Shown: positions 15,999 to 28,400 of the stretch, piece after piece
Layout: every line of letters starts with the position of its first letter
Numbering within the stretch: the first letter of the stretch is position 1
IMG/VR virus record: IMGVR_UViG_3300008107_000014
Span: 1 to 64,000 of that record
Source: a virus
Length of the DNA: 64,000 nucleotides
Strand: one strand, 5' to 3'
Notes under the pieces: generated by a model
Databases searched by the model: none
What the model saw: the letters and a program-made list of their open reading frames with translations, nothing else
Told to the model about the DNA's origin: nothing
Translations under genes and position numbers: made by a program

Positions 15999-18900
15999 AT
16001 GACTACAACTGCAAGACAAAATAACTTAATTTTAGCAGAAGATTGGACTAAAATTTATCAGACATTTAGAAGTGCTGACTTCAAATCGTACGATTTTGAA
16101 AATCTGCGCAGAGTAATGATCACGTATCTTCGTGAGAATTATCCAGAGGATTTCAACGACTATATTGAAAGTTCTGAATATCTTGCGCTAATTGATGTTA
16201 TCGCATTCCTTGGACAAAGTCTATCGTTCCGCATTGACCTGGCTTCTAGAGAAAACTTTATTGACCTAGCTGACAGAAAAGAGTCAGTGTTGCGTCTAGC
16301 CCAGATGTTATCCTATAATGCTAAACGTAATAAACCATCAAGCGGATTATTAAAGTTTGACACTATTTCAACTACTGAAACTATCAAAGATAGCAACGGT
16401 AAAAATCTTTCTAAGCAAACAATTATTTGGAATGACCCTACTAATTCTAATTGGTATGAGCAGTTCGTTCTAATCTTAAATTCAGCTATGGCATCAAACT
16501 TAGAGTTTGGTAGAAGCCAAGGCGAAGCAGTAGTTGACGGCATTAAAACACAACAGTATGTGTTCAATACCTACAGCACTGATGTTCCTGTATTTGCATT
16601 CTCCAAAGCTGTAGCAGCAAGAAATACAGTTTTTGAATTAGTCAGCACATTGGTTAATACTACCACTTCTACAATTGAAGAAGAAGCTCCAACACCAGGA
16701 ACACAAATTGGATTTGTGTTTAAGACAGACGGCAAAGGATCAGCTAGTGCCAACACTGGTTTTTACATGATGTTTAAACAGGGCAGTTTAGAACTAGCTG
16801 ACTTTGCAATTGCACAGCCAACTACTAATGAAAAAGTTTCAATTGAAAATCCTAACATCAATAATGATGACGTATGGTTATTTTCTCTAGGCTCAACAGG
16901 AATCCAAGGAGAACAATGGACTCCTGTTTCGAGTTTATCCGGCAACAATATATTGTATAACAGTATAAACAAAAATATTAGAAACATCTACAGCGTTATT
17001 ACTAAGCCAGATGATAAAATTGATTTACAGTTCTCAGACGGTATCTACGGTAATTTGCCACAAGGCAGCTTTAGAGCTTATTACAGAGTTTCAAACGGTT
17101 TATCTTATTCTATTGCCCCAACAGAAATGCGCGGCATTAATATCGACATTCCATATGTTAATAAACAAGGCAGTGCTCATACTTTAACAATTAGCATGGG
17201 GTTGAAATATACCGTATCTAATTCAGCAGCAACTGAAGACATTGAAAGCATTAGAACAAAAGCACCGGCAATTTATTACACACAAAATAGAATGATTACT
17301 GCGGAGGATTACAATCTTGCTCCGCTAAATGCATCACAGGAAATTTTAAAAGTCAAAGCAATTAACAGAACTGCCAGCGGCATTAGTCGTAATTTTGATA
17401 TTATTGATGCCACTGGAAAATATTCTACTGTTAACGTATTTGCTGACGATGGTCTAATTTATAAAAATGAAATTGAAAAATTAGTATCTTTTAAATTTAC
17501 AAATAGATCACAGTTAATAAACTTTGTTAGAAATATTGTGGAAGACGAAATTTCTAATACCGGAATTTATAATTTTTATCTAACTAAGTTTGATAAGATT
17601 ACTATTGCCGATAATGCCACGGCATGGCTCCAGGTCACAAAAGATATCGGTATATCAACAGGATATTTTCAAAATAGCAATGATTCGGCAAAAATTAGAG
17701 TTAGCAATTATACATCTACAAATATGCGATTTGTTGAAACTGGGTCGTTAGTTAAGTTTGTACCTCCAGCCGGTAAGGCTTTTAAGAGAGGAAAACTAGT
17801 AACTGCCAACAGCACAGATGCCGCACAAACTGATAGACTATGGGCAAAGATAGTAAGCGTAGTAGGCGATGGAACAAATGCAAATAGAGGTGCGCTAGCC
17901 AGCGGACTTGGTCCTATAACATTTGATGAAGAAATTCCCACTGGTGCAATTGCAAAAAGAATAGTTCCAAAATTTTTAACAGACTTTGATTCTGCATTAG
18001 AATCTGAAATTGTTAATCTAATGTTTAATTTAACTACCTTTGGGCTACGATATAATATCGAAACTCGATCATGGAAAATTATTACTTCATCTAATTTAAA
18101 CATAAGCAGTCCATATTTCAATCCTGCAACTAGTGGAGATGTATCCGGCACTAATGCAGATAATTCTTGGTTGTTGTCGTTTGTTTATACTGGTGTACAA
18201 TACAATGTTACAGTTAGAGAATTGGATTACGTTTTTGAAAGTGAACAACAAAATAGATTCTATTTTGATAATCAAGAAAAAATATATGATTCAAAGACAG
18301 GATCAGTTGTTAAAGATCAAGTTAATATCTTAGGCATTAACGCAGACTATACTTTATTAAGTCCTCTTAAGAACGATGTTAAATTTGAAATTAGCGATGG
18401 TGTTCGATACACCGACGGATATCAAAGTACAAGTTCAGTCAAGCTAGGATTCTTCGATGCAGACGATGATGGTATCATTGATAACCCGGAGGCATTTGAG
18501 TTAGTTGCCGGCGGAGATCAAAATTTAAAATATCTATTTTTCCGCCGCACAATAGATGAATACGGTGCAGAGATTTACAAATATATTGACAATACTAACG
18601 GTAGTATTTTAATTAGAAATAAAACAACAGATGTAGATATTAATGATGCAGAATTTACTGTAGGAACACTTGTTTATTTTTATGACATTGACGAAGATGT
18701 AGTAAAGAAAGTATCGTTGACATCGAATGGAAGTAAAATTTTTGAAATTGATAGTTCTTACAGAGCCAATATAGGTAGAGACAAAATCAAATTCCAATAC
18801 ATACATCATGCAGGAGTTGATAGACGAATCGATCCAAGTGTTAGTAACATCATGGATGTTTACCTATTAACTCGTTCTTATGAAACTGCTTATGTTAACT

Positions 18901-19424
18901 GGTTAAGAAACCAAGGATCGAAACCAGTTGCTCCAAATAGCAACGAGTTAAAAACACAGTTTGGCTCAAATCTTAGTGCAATTAAATCAGTAAGTGATGA
19001 AGTAATTTATCATCCTGTGCAATTTAAACCTTTGTTTGGTGCAAAAGCTGATGTTCAGTTTAGAGCACAATTTAAAGTTGTTAAAAATCCAAATAAAACA
19101 ATCAGTGACAACGATTTAAAAGTTCGAATAGTAAGTGCTATTAACGAATTTTTTGCAGTTGACGGTTGGGACTTTGGCGACAAGTTTTATTTTAGTGAAT
19201 TAGCAACGTATGTTATTAACACCGTTTCGCCAGATGTAAGCAATTTTGTAATTGTTCCAAGGCAATCTACTCAAGAGTTTGGTAGCTTATTTGAGATTCA
19301 ATCAAGACAAGATGAAATTTTTACCAACGCTGCAACAGTAGACGACATAGTAATAGTGACTGGAATTACTGCTTCTGAAATCAATCTAGCAGTAAATTCT
19401 GTAATCAGTAACACGAGCCAATAA
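15999..19424 (+). CDS. 6: gp6-like baseplate wedge protein
   Basis: This 1,141-residue protein belongs to the gp6 (baseplate J) type that forms the iris ring of the wedge. The N-terminus has the typical LRRVMITYLRENYPEDFNDYI, then EYLALIDVIAFLGQSLSFRIDL and ENFIDLADRKESVLRLAQML, followed by J-like domains with YNLAPLN near residue 440. T4 gp6 has 660 residues; the extra length is mainly in the C-terminal half, which carries beta-rich insertions. The upstream gap of 46 bases has GGTAAATATG at 15974-15983 but no clear late octamer. The ATG follows ATAGGGATAGCAAA. Confidence 0.85.
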   Translation: MTTTARQNNLILAEDWTKIYQTFRSADFKSYDFENLRRVMITYLRENYPEDFNDYIESSEYLALIDVIAFLGQSLSFRIDLASRENFIDLADRKESVLRLAQMLSYNAKRNKPSSGLLKFDTISTTETIKDSNGKNLSKQTIIWNDPTNSNWYEQFVLILNSAMASNLEFGRSQGEAVVDGIKTQQYVFNTYSTDVPVFAFSKAVAARNTVFELVSTLVNTTTSTIEEEAPTPGTQIGFVFKTDGKGSASANTGFYMMFKQGSLELADFAIAQPTTNEKVSIENPNINNDDVWLFSLGSTGIQGEQWTPVSSLSGNNILYNSINKNIRNIYSVITKPDDKIDLQFSDGIYGNLPQGSFRAYYRVSNGLSYSIAPTEMRGINIDIPYVNKQGSAHTLTISMGLKYTVSNSAATEDIESIRTKAPAIYYTQNRMITAEDYNLAPLNASQEILKVKAINRTASGISRNFDIIDATGKYSTVNVFADDGLIYKNEIEKLVSFKFTNRSQLINFVRNIVEDEISNTGIYNFYLTKFDKITIADNATAWLQVTKDIGISTGYFQNSNDSAKIRVSNYTSTNMRFVETGSLVKFVPPAGKAFKRGKLVTANSTDAAQTDRLWAKIVSVVGDGTNANRGALASGLGPITFDEEIPTGAIAKRIVPKFLTDFDSALESEIVNLMFNLTTFGLRYNIETRSWKIITSSNLNISSPYFNPATSGDVSGTNADNSWLLSFVYTGVQYNVTVRELDYVFESEQQNRFYFDNQEKIYDSKTGSVVKDQVNILGINADYTLLSPLKNDVKFEISDGVRYTDGYQSTSSVKLGFFDADDDGIIDNPEAFELVAGGDQNLKYLFFRRTIDEYGAEIYKYIDNTNGSILIRNKTTDVDINDAEFTVGTLVYFYDIDEDVVKKVSLTSNGSKIFEIDSSYRANIGRDKIKFQYIHHAGVDRRIDPSVSNIMDVYLLTRSYETAYVNWLRNQGSKPVAPNSNELKTQFGSNLSAIKSVSDEVIYHPVQFKPLFGAKADVQFRAQFKVVKNPNKTISDNDLKVRIVSAINEFFAVDGWDFGDKFYFSELATYVINTVSPDVSNFVIVPRQSTQEFGSLFEIQSRQDEIFTNAATVDDIVIVTGITASEINLAVNSVISNTSQ

Positions 19425-19425
19425 A

Positions 19426-22400
19426 ATGACAGATAAAGTTTTTAACCAAAGCGGATTACCAATTAGAAGAACGGTAGATTTTCTACCTTCTGTTTTTAAA
19501 ACAGAAACAAACAGTAAGTTTTTAGGGGGTGTATTAGACCCTCTAGTGCAACCTGGCGTATTAGAAAAACTATCTGGATTTATCGGAAAGAAATACGGTA
19601 AAACATTTAACGGCAAAGATGTTTACATTGATTCTGATGATACATTAAGAAGTCGTTATCAATTAGAGCCGGGTGTAATTGTTACAAATAAAAAGAAAAC
19701 AATTACTAATTTCTACGATTACTTAGATTTTAAAAATCAATTAAACTTTTTTGCTAATGATATTCAGCGGGATGATTTAATTACCAAGGATGAATGTTAT
19801 AGCTGGGCTCCTCCAATTGATTGGGATAAGTTTGTTAATTTTAGAGAATACTATTGGCAACCAAGTGGACCACCGTCTGTCGCAGTATTAGGGCAATCTC
19901 AAAAGATCGAATCAACGTTTAGAGTTAGAGCAGTTGAAAACGGTGATTTACCAACCTGGTTATTCTATCCAGACGGGCTAACCTATAATCCAACGATTAT
20001 TCTATACAGAGGTCAAACCTACAATTTTGAAGTTAATTCCCCTAGAAATAAATTTTCTATTAGACGTACCGGGTCTATTGATCTAGTTCAGGGGCAATTT
20101 AACCCGTTGATGTTTTATACAGCCGGTGAAGTAGTTGCCTACAATAATAAATTGTGGAAGGCAAAAGTTGATATTCAAGGCGACGGCAGTTCAATCAATG
20201 AATTTTCACAAGACTGGGAAGCCACTGACCTAACTGATGTTAATACCTATAATACTGGAGTTACCAACAACGGTATCGAAGTGGGGACTTTAACATTTAC
20301 AGTTCCCAACGATGCTCCGGACAGCCTATTTTACATCAGTGAACAAGAACCCCTGCGAACCGGGCAATTCATTATCAAAGATATTTTAGAAAATACCTTT
20401 ATTGACATTGAAAAAGAAATACTACAAAAGAAAACATACACTAGTAGTAACGGTGTTAAGTTTACCAATGGCATGGTTATCGGTTTTGCCGGTAAGACAA
20501 GTCCTACAAAATATGCAACCGGTAGATGGTTAATTGAAGGCGTTGGCTCTAGCATTACTCTAATTGAGTTTGACAGATTAACTCCGCCAGTCTTAGATAA
20601 TACAAATACAGAAGTATTATTTGATAACGAAGGATTTGATACATTACCATATGACGAAGCAACATCATTTCCCGGCGTAAAAGACTATATTATTTCTAAT
20701 CGTGCCAGCATTGACGGAAATCCGTGGAGTAGAAATAATAGATGGTTTCATAAAAGTGTTTTAGAATATTCTCACAGCCTTAATAATTCTAGTTTAGATG
20801 CAGATGAAAGTCTACGTGCAAAACGTCCCATCATCGAATATGCACCTAATGTTCAATTATTCGACCATTGTGCAATTGCTAAAGTAGCAGTTGATTTTAT
20901 AGATAACTTTACTAAAGATGTTTTTAGCACCATTGAAGGTAAGTCGGGTTATAGCATAGACGGGGAACGCCTATTCCAGGGCGCAAGAGTACTAGTCACA
21001 GCAGATACAGACAATTTAGTAAAAAATAAAATTTATAGAGTTAATTTTATTGCTACTCAGTATAGCGGAAATACCGGAACACAAATTAGTTTAGTTGAAG
21101 ATACTGATGCTATTAGTCAAGCAGGCGATGGAGTGTTAGTATTAAAAGGTGCAACCTATCGCGGTAAGATGTTCCACTTTAATGGCACCACTTGGAAAAT
21201 TAGTCAATCAAAGACTACGGTTAATCAACCAATATTATTTGATGTATATGACACCGATGAAAACTCATTCGGTGATACATTGACATATCCAGTGAGCACA
21301 TTTACAGGTACAACGATACTTGGTTATAAGATAGGCAATGGAGTAGTAGATAAAGAACTAGGTATCTCATTGAGCTACCTAAACATTGATAACATCGGTG
21401 ATGTATTGTTTACTGCTAATTGGGATACTGATACATTTGCGTATCAGCAGCCATCTATTGCAACGAAAAAAATCAATACTGGTTTTTTAAAAATCAATGC
21501 AGCTAATCGATCGTCCTCATACACTAACACTTGGGAAATTACAGCATCTGACTATCTACAACCAGTTGTGGATAGTATTTTAATAACCAAGGCTACTAAT
21601 ATTGTTGCATTTGACAGTGTGTATTGGAATCAAGCATCTAAAGAAAAAATTGTGTTTTATAAAAATGGTCTGTTGTTTAACAAACCCTTTACAAGACAAG
21701 GGCTACGTAAAGAGCAATTCGTCTTTGAGAAAAACTTTGCAGTTGATGATGTAATTTCTATTAAGGTATACTCCGATGCTGAGGCGGATCAGGGGTTTTA
21801 CGAAATACCCACAGGATTGGAAAAGAATCCTCTTAATCAAGATTTAGTAGAAATTACCTACGGACAAGTGCTTGATCATCTAGGAACAATGGTTGAACTT
21901 GATACCGCATTTACTGGAGTATTTCCCGGATCGAGCAATATTAGGGACATCACTGGTTTCCAAAAATACGGTCGCCGCCTAGTTAAACATGAAGGCGTAT
22001 TACCGTTATCGTTAATGCTAATCTGCGATAAAGATGTAAACGTAATCAAGTCTATTAATTACTCTGCATTATCGTATCAACAGTTTAAAAACAATTTCTT
22101 AACATTGGCAACAACGTTAGAATATGATCAAAATCCTGTAAATTTTGTTGATGCTATTCTTAACGAAATGTCTAAAATTAAGAACATCGACAATGCATTT
22201 TCTGACTCAGACATGATCGGCGCAGGATCGCATAAAAATTTAATATACAAAGTCGAAGATCAAGTAAAGACATTTGCACTAACAACAAAATTTGATTTAA
22301 ATTCATTATCTAGAATAGCAGTGTATGTTTATAAAAATCAAACACAGTTATTACACGGTACCGATTACACATTTAATAAAACATTCGGATATCTAAATTT

Positions 22401-25400
22401 ATTAATAGACGTGGCCGACGGCGATGTTATTGAGATTAGAGAATACAATTCTACATCTTACGCTTTTATTCCGTCTACCCCAACCAAGCTTGGGTTGTAT
22501 AAAAAATATACTCCGACTATGTTTATTGACGACACCTACATTACTCCAACACAGGTAATACAAGGTCATGATGGCAGCATTGTAGTTGCTTATGATGATT
22601 ATCGTGACGAGTTGTTAATGGAATTAGAAAAGCGCATTTATAATAATATTAAAGCTGAGTATGACCCTGCAAAGTTTGATATTGATGCTATCCTTGGTGG
22701 TTATTACGGTACAGGTGTTTATACAAAAGCACAACTAGATAAAATTCTAGAACCACAATTTCTTTCGTGGATCACTAATAGTAATGTTGACTATGTAGAG
22801 AACAGTTATTTAGACACTGAAAATAGTTTCACTTACACCTATAGTGATATGACCGATTTCACTCAAGAACGAAACTTATTAGGCTGGTGGAGAGGCATTT
22901 ACTTATGGTTCTATGACACTGATAGACCGCACACCAGTCCATGGGAAATGCTAGGGTTTAGCCAACGACCAACGTGGTGGGAAAGTGAATACGGTCCTGC
23001 TCCATATACTCGGGGCAACACATTACTATGGGAAGACCTACGTGATGGCATTATACGTCAAGGTACTCGTGCTGGAACTTACAATCGATATGCAAGACCA
23101 TCGCTATTATCACATTTGCCAGTAGATGATCAAGGACGACTAATTTCTCCCTTGCAGTCTAATCTAGCACAAAACTTTAGTTTAATTAATGCAACTGGTA
23201 ATTTTAAATTTGGTGACGTTGGACCTGCAGAAGCAGCTTGGAGAAAGAGCCCAAGTTATCCGTTTGCAATTGTAACAGCATTATCGTTAATGAAACCTTT
23301 TGAGTTTATTCCAAAAGCCATTGACGTGTCGAGAATTAAGAAAAATAAAATTAATCAAACAGTTCATACAGATACAAATGTATTTTTAAGTATTGATGCA
23401 ATTCAATTACCGGTTCCATTGGTAACACAAACTTCTGGATTATTAAATTATATTGCTGATTTCTTAAAAGGAAAAGATCAATCGTTGTCTATCCTTACTG
23501 ATAAAGTTAAAAATATTGATGTTAGATTATCTAATAAAATAGGAGGATTTGTTGATCAAGCTCAGCAAAGGTATCTCCTAGACAGCAAAAATCCTAAATC
23601 AAAATCTAGCAGTGTGTTTATTCCGCAAGAAGATTACGACATTATTTTTAACATAGGAACACCGTTTTTAACAATTAATTATAGCGGTGTAATTGTTGAA
23701 AAAGTTAATACAGGTTGGAAACTTTCTGGTTATGATAATAAAAATCCGTTCTTTAATTATTATCAAGCATTAGAATCAAAATCTGATCCTTTAGTTTCTG
23801 TAGGCGGAGTTACTGATACATTTTTAGTATGGACTGCATCACAATACTACGCAGTAGGCGAAGTTGTAAAGAACGGTGACAAATACTATCGTGTTGTTAA
23901 AGGTCATACAAGTGGTAACACATTTGATGATACTCAATTTAAACAACTAGCTCGACTTGATCAAGTTGGCGCAGTTGAAGTAAACAAGCGTCAGTATTTT
24001 AACAAAACTGAAACTAAAAAGATTGCCTATAGTACAGTATTACCGACGTTGCAATCTGTTGCAGATTTTCTATACGGATACGAGCAATATCTATTATCTC
24101 TAGGAATTGTGTTTGATGAATACAATTACACCACACAGTCAGTTAATGACTGGAGCACTTCAATTAAGGAATTCTTATTCTGGAGTAAACACAATTGGGC
24201 CGAAGGTCAATTAATTACTCTAAGTCCAGCGGCATATAAATTTGATATTAGATTCCTTATGGGATCAGTTGACAATTTGCTTGACAGTTTCTACGAATAT
24301 ACAATTTTTAAGAAAGACGGAAATATCTTATTACCGGCATTTATTAATGTAAACAGAGATTATCAAACATTTTCTATTAGTGTAACTGATACCACAGATG
24401 GCATTTACTTTGTTAATTTAAATTTTGTACTTAAAGAGCACGTTGTTGTGTTTAAGGATAAAACTGTGTTTAACGATGTGTTATATGATAAAACATCGGG
24501 CTATAGACAAGATAGAGTTAAAGTTATTGGCTATAGAACCACAGATTGGGACGGTGACTATACTAGTCCGGGATTCTTGTTTGACAATGTAAACATCCAG
24601 GAATGGCAACCGTTTATAGACTATGGCCTAGGTGACATTGTAAGTTATAGAGAATTTAATTGGACAAGTCAAGCTAAACAAACCGGTACTGAAGAATTTG
24701 ATGATACTAAATGGACAAAACTTGACAGTCATCCCACTAAAGGCTTAGTAGCAAACTTTGATTATCGAATTAATCAATTCGAAGATTATTACGACTTAGA
24801 TGCAGACGGATTAAGTTCTAGTCATAGAGACTTGGCTAGACACGCTGTAGGCTATCAGCAGCGTGACTACTTGAACAACCTGAGCCAAGACCCAGTATCA
24901 CAATTTAAAATCTATCAAGGATTTATTAGAGAAAAAGGGACAGCAAATGCAATCACAAAAATATTTGATAAGCTTAGCCGAACAGACTCTGATAGTATTA
25001 GTCTAAAAGAAGAATGGGCGTTTAGAGTAGGAGATTTTGGTGGAACAGATCAATTCACTGAATTTGAATTTTTGCTTGACAAAGGCAAATTTAAACTAAC
25101 TCCGCAGCCGATTATTATCAGCGAATACCCAACAAATGCAGTTGATACAAGTGATTTATATTATAGAATTCCGTTAACTGATTTTACAATTAAATCAGTT
25201 GGTGCAACTAGTGCGGTATTACCAATGGCACATTACGATGTACCGAATAGAAATGCTGGCTATGTAAAAATTGATCAAGCTGATGCAATTGTTAAAACCA
25301 TAGACGATATTACATCGTTATCAGTGACTGACATTAGTTATGGAAGTCATGTATGGATTACTTTTGACCCGTTGAAACAATGGAACGTTCTAAGATATAC

Positions 25401-28400
25401 TAGATCTAACATGTTTGTTCAAAGTGTTATTAGGGATAATACTACAAAGATTATTACAGTTACTTGTAATATGCGCCATGGGTTTAATGTAGGTGATGTT
25501 ATTAGCATAAGTGGAATTGTTAATCTATCTGGTTTCTTCAAGATATTAACAGTTGATGGTTATGATTTTGGAATTAAAACTTCAGTAACTGACGAGCCTA
25601 TTTTAGAAGATAGTTATCTTGCAGCCGTTGGTTATTTTGAGCCTGCAAGATTTAATGATGCTAGATCAATCAGTCCGACTGAATTTGCAAAATTAAAAGT
25701 TGGAAATCGATTATTTCTTGATGTTGACGAAAATGATCGTTGGGAAGTATTGGAGAAAATTAATTCGATTTACTCAAGTAACTTGATTGACGAATACGGA
25801 TTCACACAACCAGTTAATGCCGGAGTTGCAGTACTTCAATTAATAATTAGAAATCAAACTATCGTATCAATCCCTGGATCGAATGCGGTTGTTGCATATA
25901 CCGATACCTTTGATGGCAAATTACGCAGCTTTCAGACCTTAACAGCACCGGACTTTCTTGAAACTAGATTGTTAGGTAAATTTGGTTATGTATTAAATGC
26001 AACACCTGATGAGAAATGGCTATTCGTTGGTTCTCCGTTAGTTAGTGGTGTTGGTTCTAGATTCCAAGGAGATTTCTCTACAACTGCATTTTATAATCAA
26101 AATGACATTGTAATATTTGCAGGGAAATTATGGAGAGCATTGCGTAATGTTAATGGCGACGGTAGTTCTATTAACGTTTACACTCAAGATTGGGAAATTG
26201 CTACAAATATTCTTGCAGACACATATAATAGCATCTATGTTAATACCAAGTACTATAGAAAAGGTTCAATAGTACAATACGGATCTTTGTCTTATATTGC
26301 ATTGCAAAATACAACCGGTCGTTTACCGATTGATACTGCTTATTGGGCAATAACTACAGCAGGTAATGCGGGCTATATTAAACAAGGGGTTGTAACAGTA
26401 TATCAGTGGAAAAATGAACAGTGGACTGAAAAAGAAACATTTGTAAGTCCAAGACCACAACCAGAAGAAAAGTTTGGATTTAGTATTTCTTCAGCTGTAT
26501 TGGCTGACGGCTCTTATCAATTGGCAGTTTCTGCACCAGGAGCAACCAACAACACAGGTGCAGTATATCTGTACAAGCTAAACAGTACTGATCCATTGTT
26601 GCCAGAGTGGGAATTGATTGAAGACAGTACTTACCTTGGTATCTACGATCAAACGAGATTTTATCCAGCTGGGTCAATTGTTTGGTACGGAAATAAATTA
26701 TGGAAGGCATTAGCTGACAACAACGGCGACGGCAGTTCGATCACAGTTAACTCTGCTGATTGGATTGAGATGTCAGACACTATAACGCAAAGTTCGTTGC
26801 CAACAAGTGCAGCAATTATAGAAGACGGACTAATCACAGAAGTTGGTATTTTAAACGGTACCACATTTAGACTTCCGGAAATTGTTAAAGCAGGAGACGA
26901 GTTTGGACATTCGATATCTCTAAGTACTGACGGACTTACTCTTGTAGTCGGATCTCCGTATGGCGATGAAAAATCGATCACAAACTATAAAGGCGTTTGG
27001 GTATCATACCAACTATATACCAGCGGCGATGTTGTAAGATACAACACTGAATATTATAGAGTAACTGCTTCTACCAGCATCAACGATATTCCGGCAACTT
27101 TAGTTAATTGGACATTTATTAATTTTGCTGACTCTGATAGTGCAAGTAAAAAGTTTGGTAAGCTGTTTGTCTACAAACGTAATTCGATCGGAGTGTATCA
27201 GCTATTTCAAACAGTAAGTAATTCTACTATTCCGTCAATTACTGATATCGGCCTAGAAGTACTAGAAGCAGGCGATCGATTTGGCGCTTCAGTTGATACT
27301 AACAAAGATGGTACAGTTATCATTGCTTCTGCACCATTTGGCAATATTAATTTTGCCGACAACGGTTATGCTTATGTTTTAAAATACTCATCTACTGAAA
27401 ACAAATACAAGCTTACTAATAAATTTTCCGGTATCGAATCTTCTAACTTTGAATTGTTTGGAACCCAAGTTAAAGTAACCGACGATGCAGACAAAATTGT
27501 TATTTCTGCACAAAATTCTATAACAAAACTTAAAGTTAAGTTTGATAATAATTCTACAACATTTGATAAAAAGACAACTGGCTTCTTTAAAGAGCAAGGT
27601 AGTACCGGTAGAGTTTATGTATATGAACAACAATTCACAGAATACTTCCTTGCTGAAGAATTAGATGCTACATTTATTGCAGATGAATCTTTTGGTTCTT
27701 CTTTAGATGTTAAGAACAATACTATTGTTGTTGGATCGCCTACTTATAAAGTTGGCGGTTTGCCGTTTGGACAAGTTAGAAAATTTAAAAAGCAACAAGG
27801 TGAGTTAACATGGAATACAATTGGCGCACAACCGTTACAGGTTAATATTGGTTTACTAAAAAGTATTGGAATCTATGATACTGATAAAAACGAGCTAATC
27901 AGCGATATTGATATTGTTGATCACTACAAATACAAGTTTTTAGGAATTGTTGAACAAGAACTTGATTTTAAAGTTCCTTATGATCCTGCAATTTACTCGT
28001 TCGGTACTGACGAAGGTGTGACGGTTGACACTGGCCAAACTTGGTACGAAAAAAATGTTGGCAAAGTCTGGATTAACATGAAAAATGTTAAATGGATAAA
28101 CTACGAGCAAGGAGACATTGCTTATAGAGCCGGGCATTGGAACGAACTTGCTAAAGGAGCAACCGTTGATGTTTTTGAATGGGTTGAAACTTTAATTGTA
28201 CCTAGCGAATGGTCTACAATTGCCGATACTACTGAGGGACTTTCACTTGGTATCTCCGGACAGCCGTTGTATCCTAACGATACTTCTTATAATACAAAGA
28301 TAATATACGATGAAGCAACAGGTACTGTTGCAAAGAGACTGTACTATTATTGGGTTAAAAATTCTGCAAATATTCCAGATGTTCCGGACAGAAAATTATC

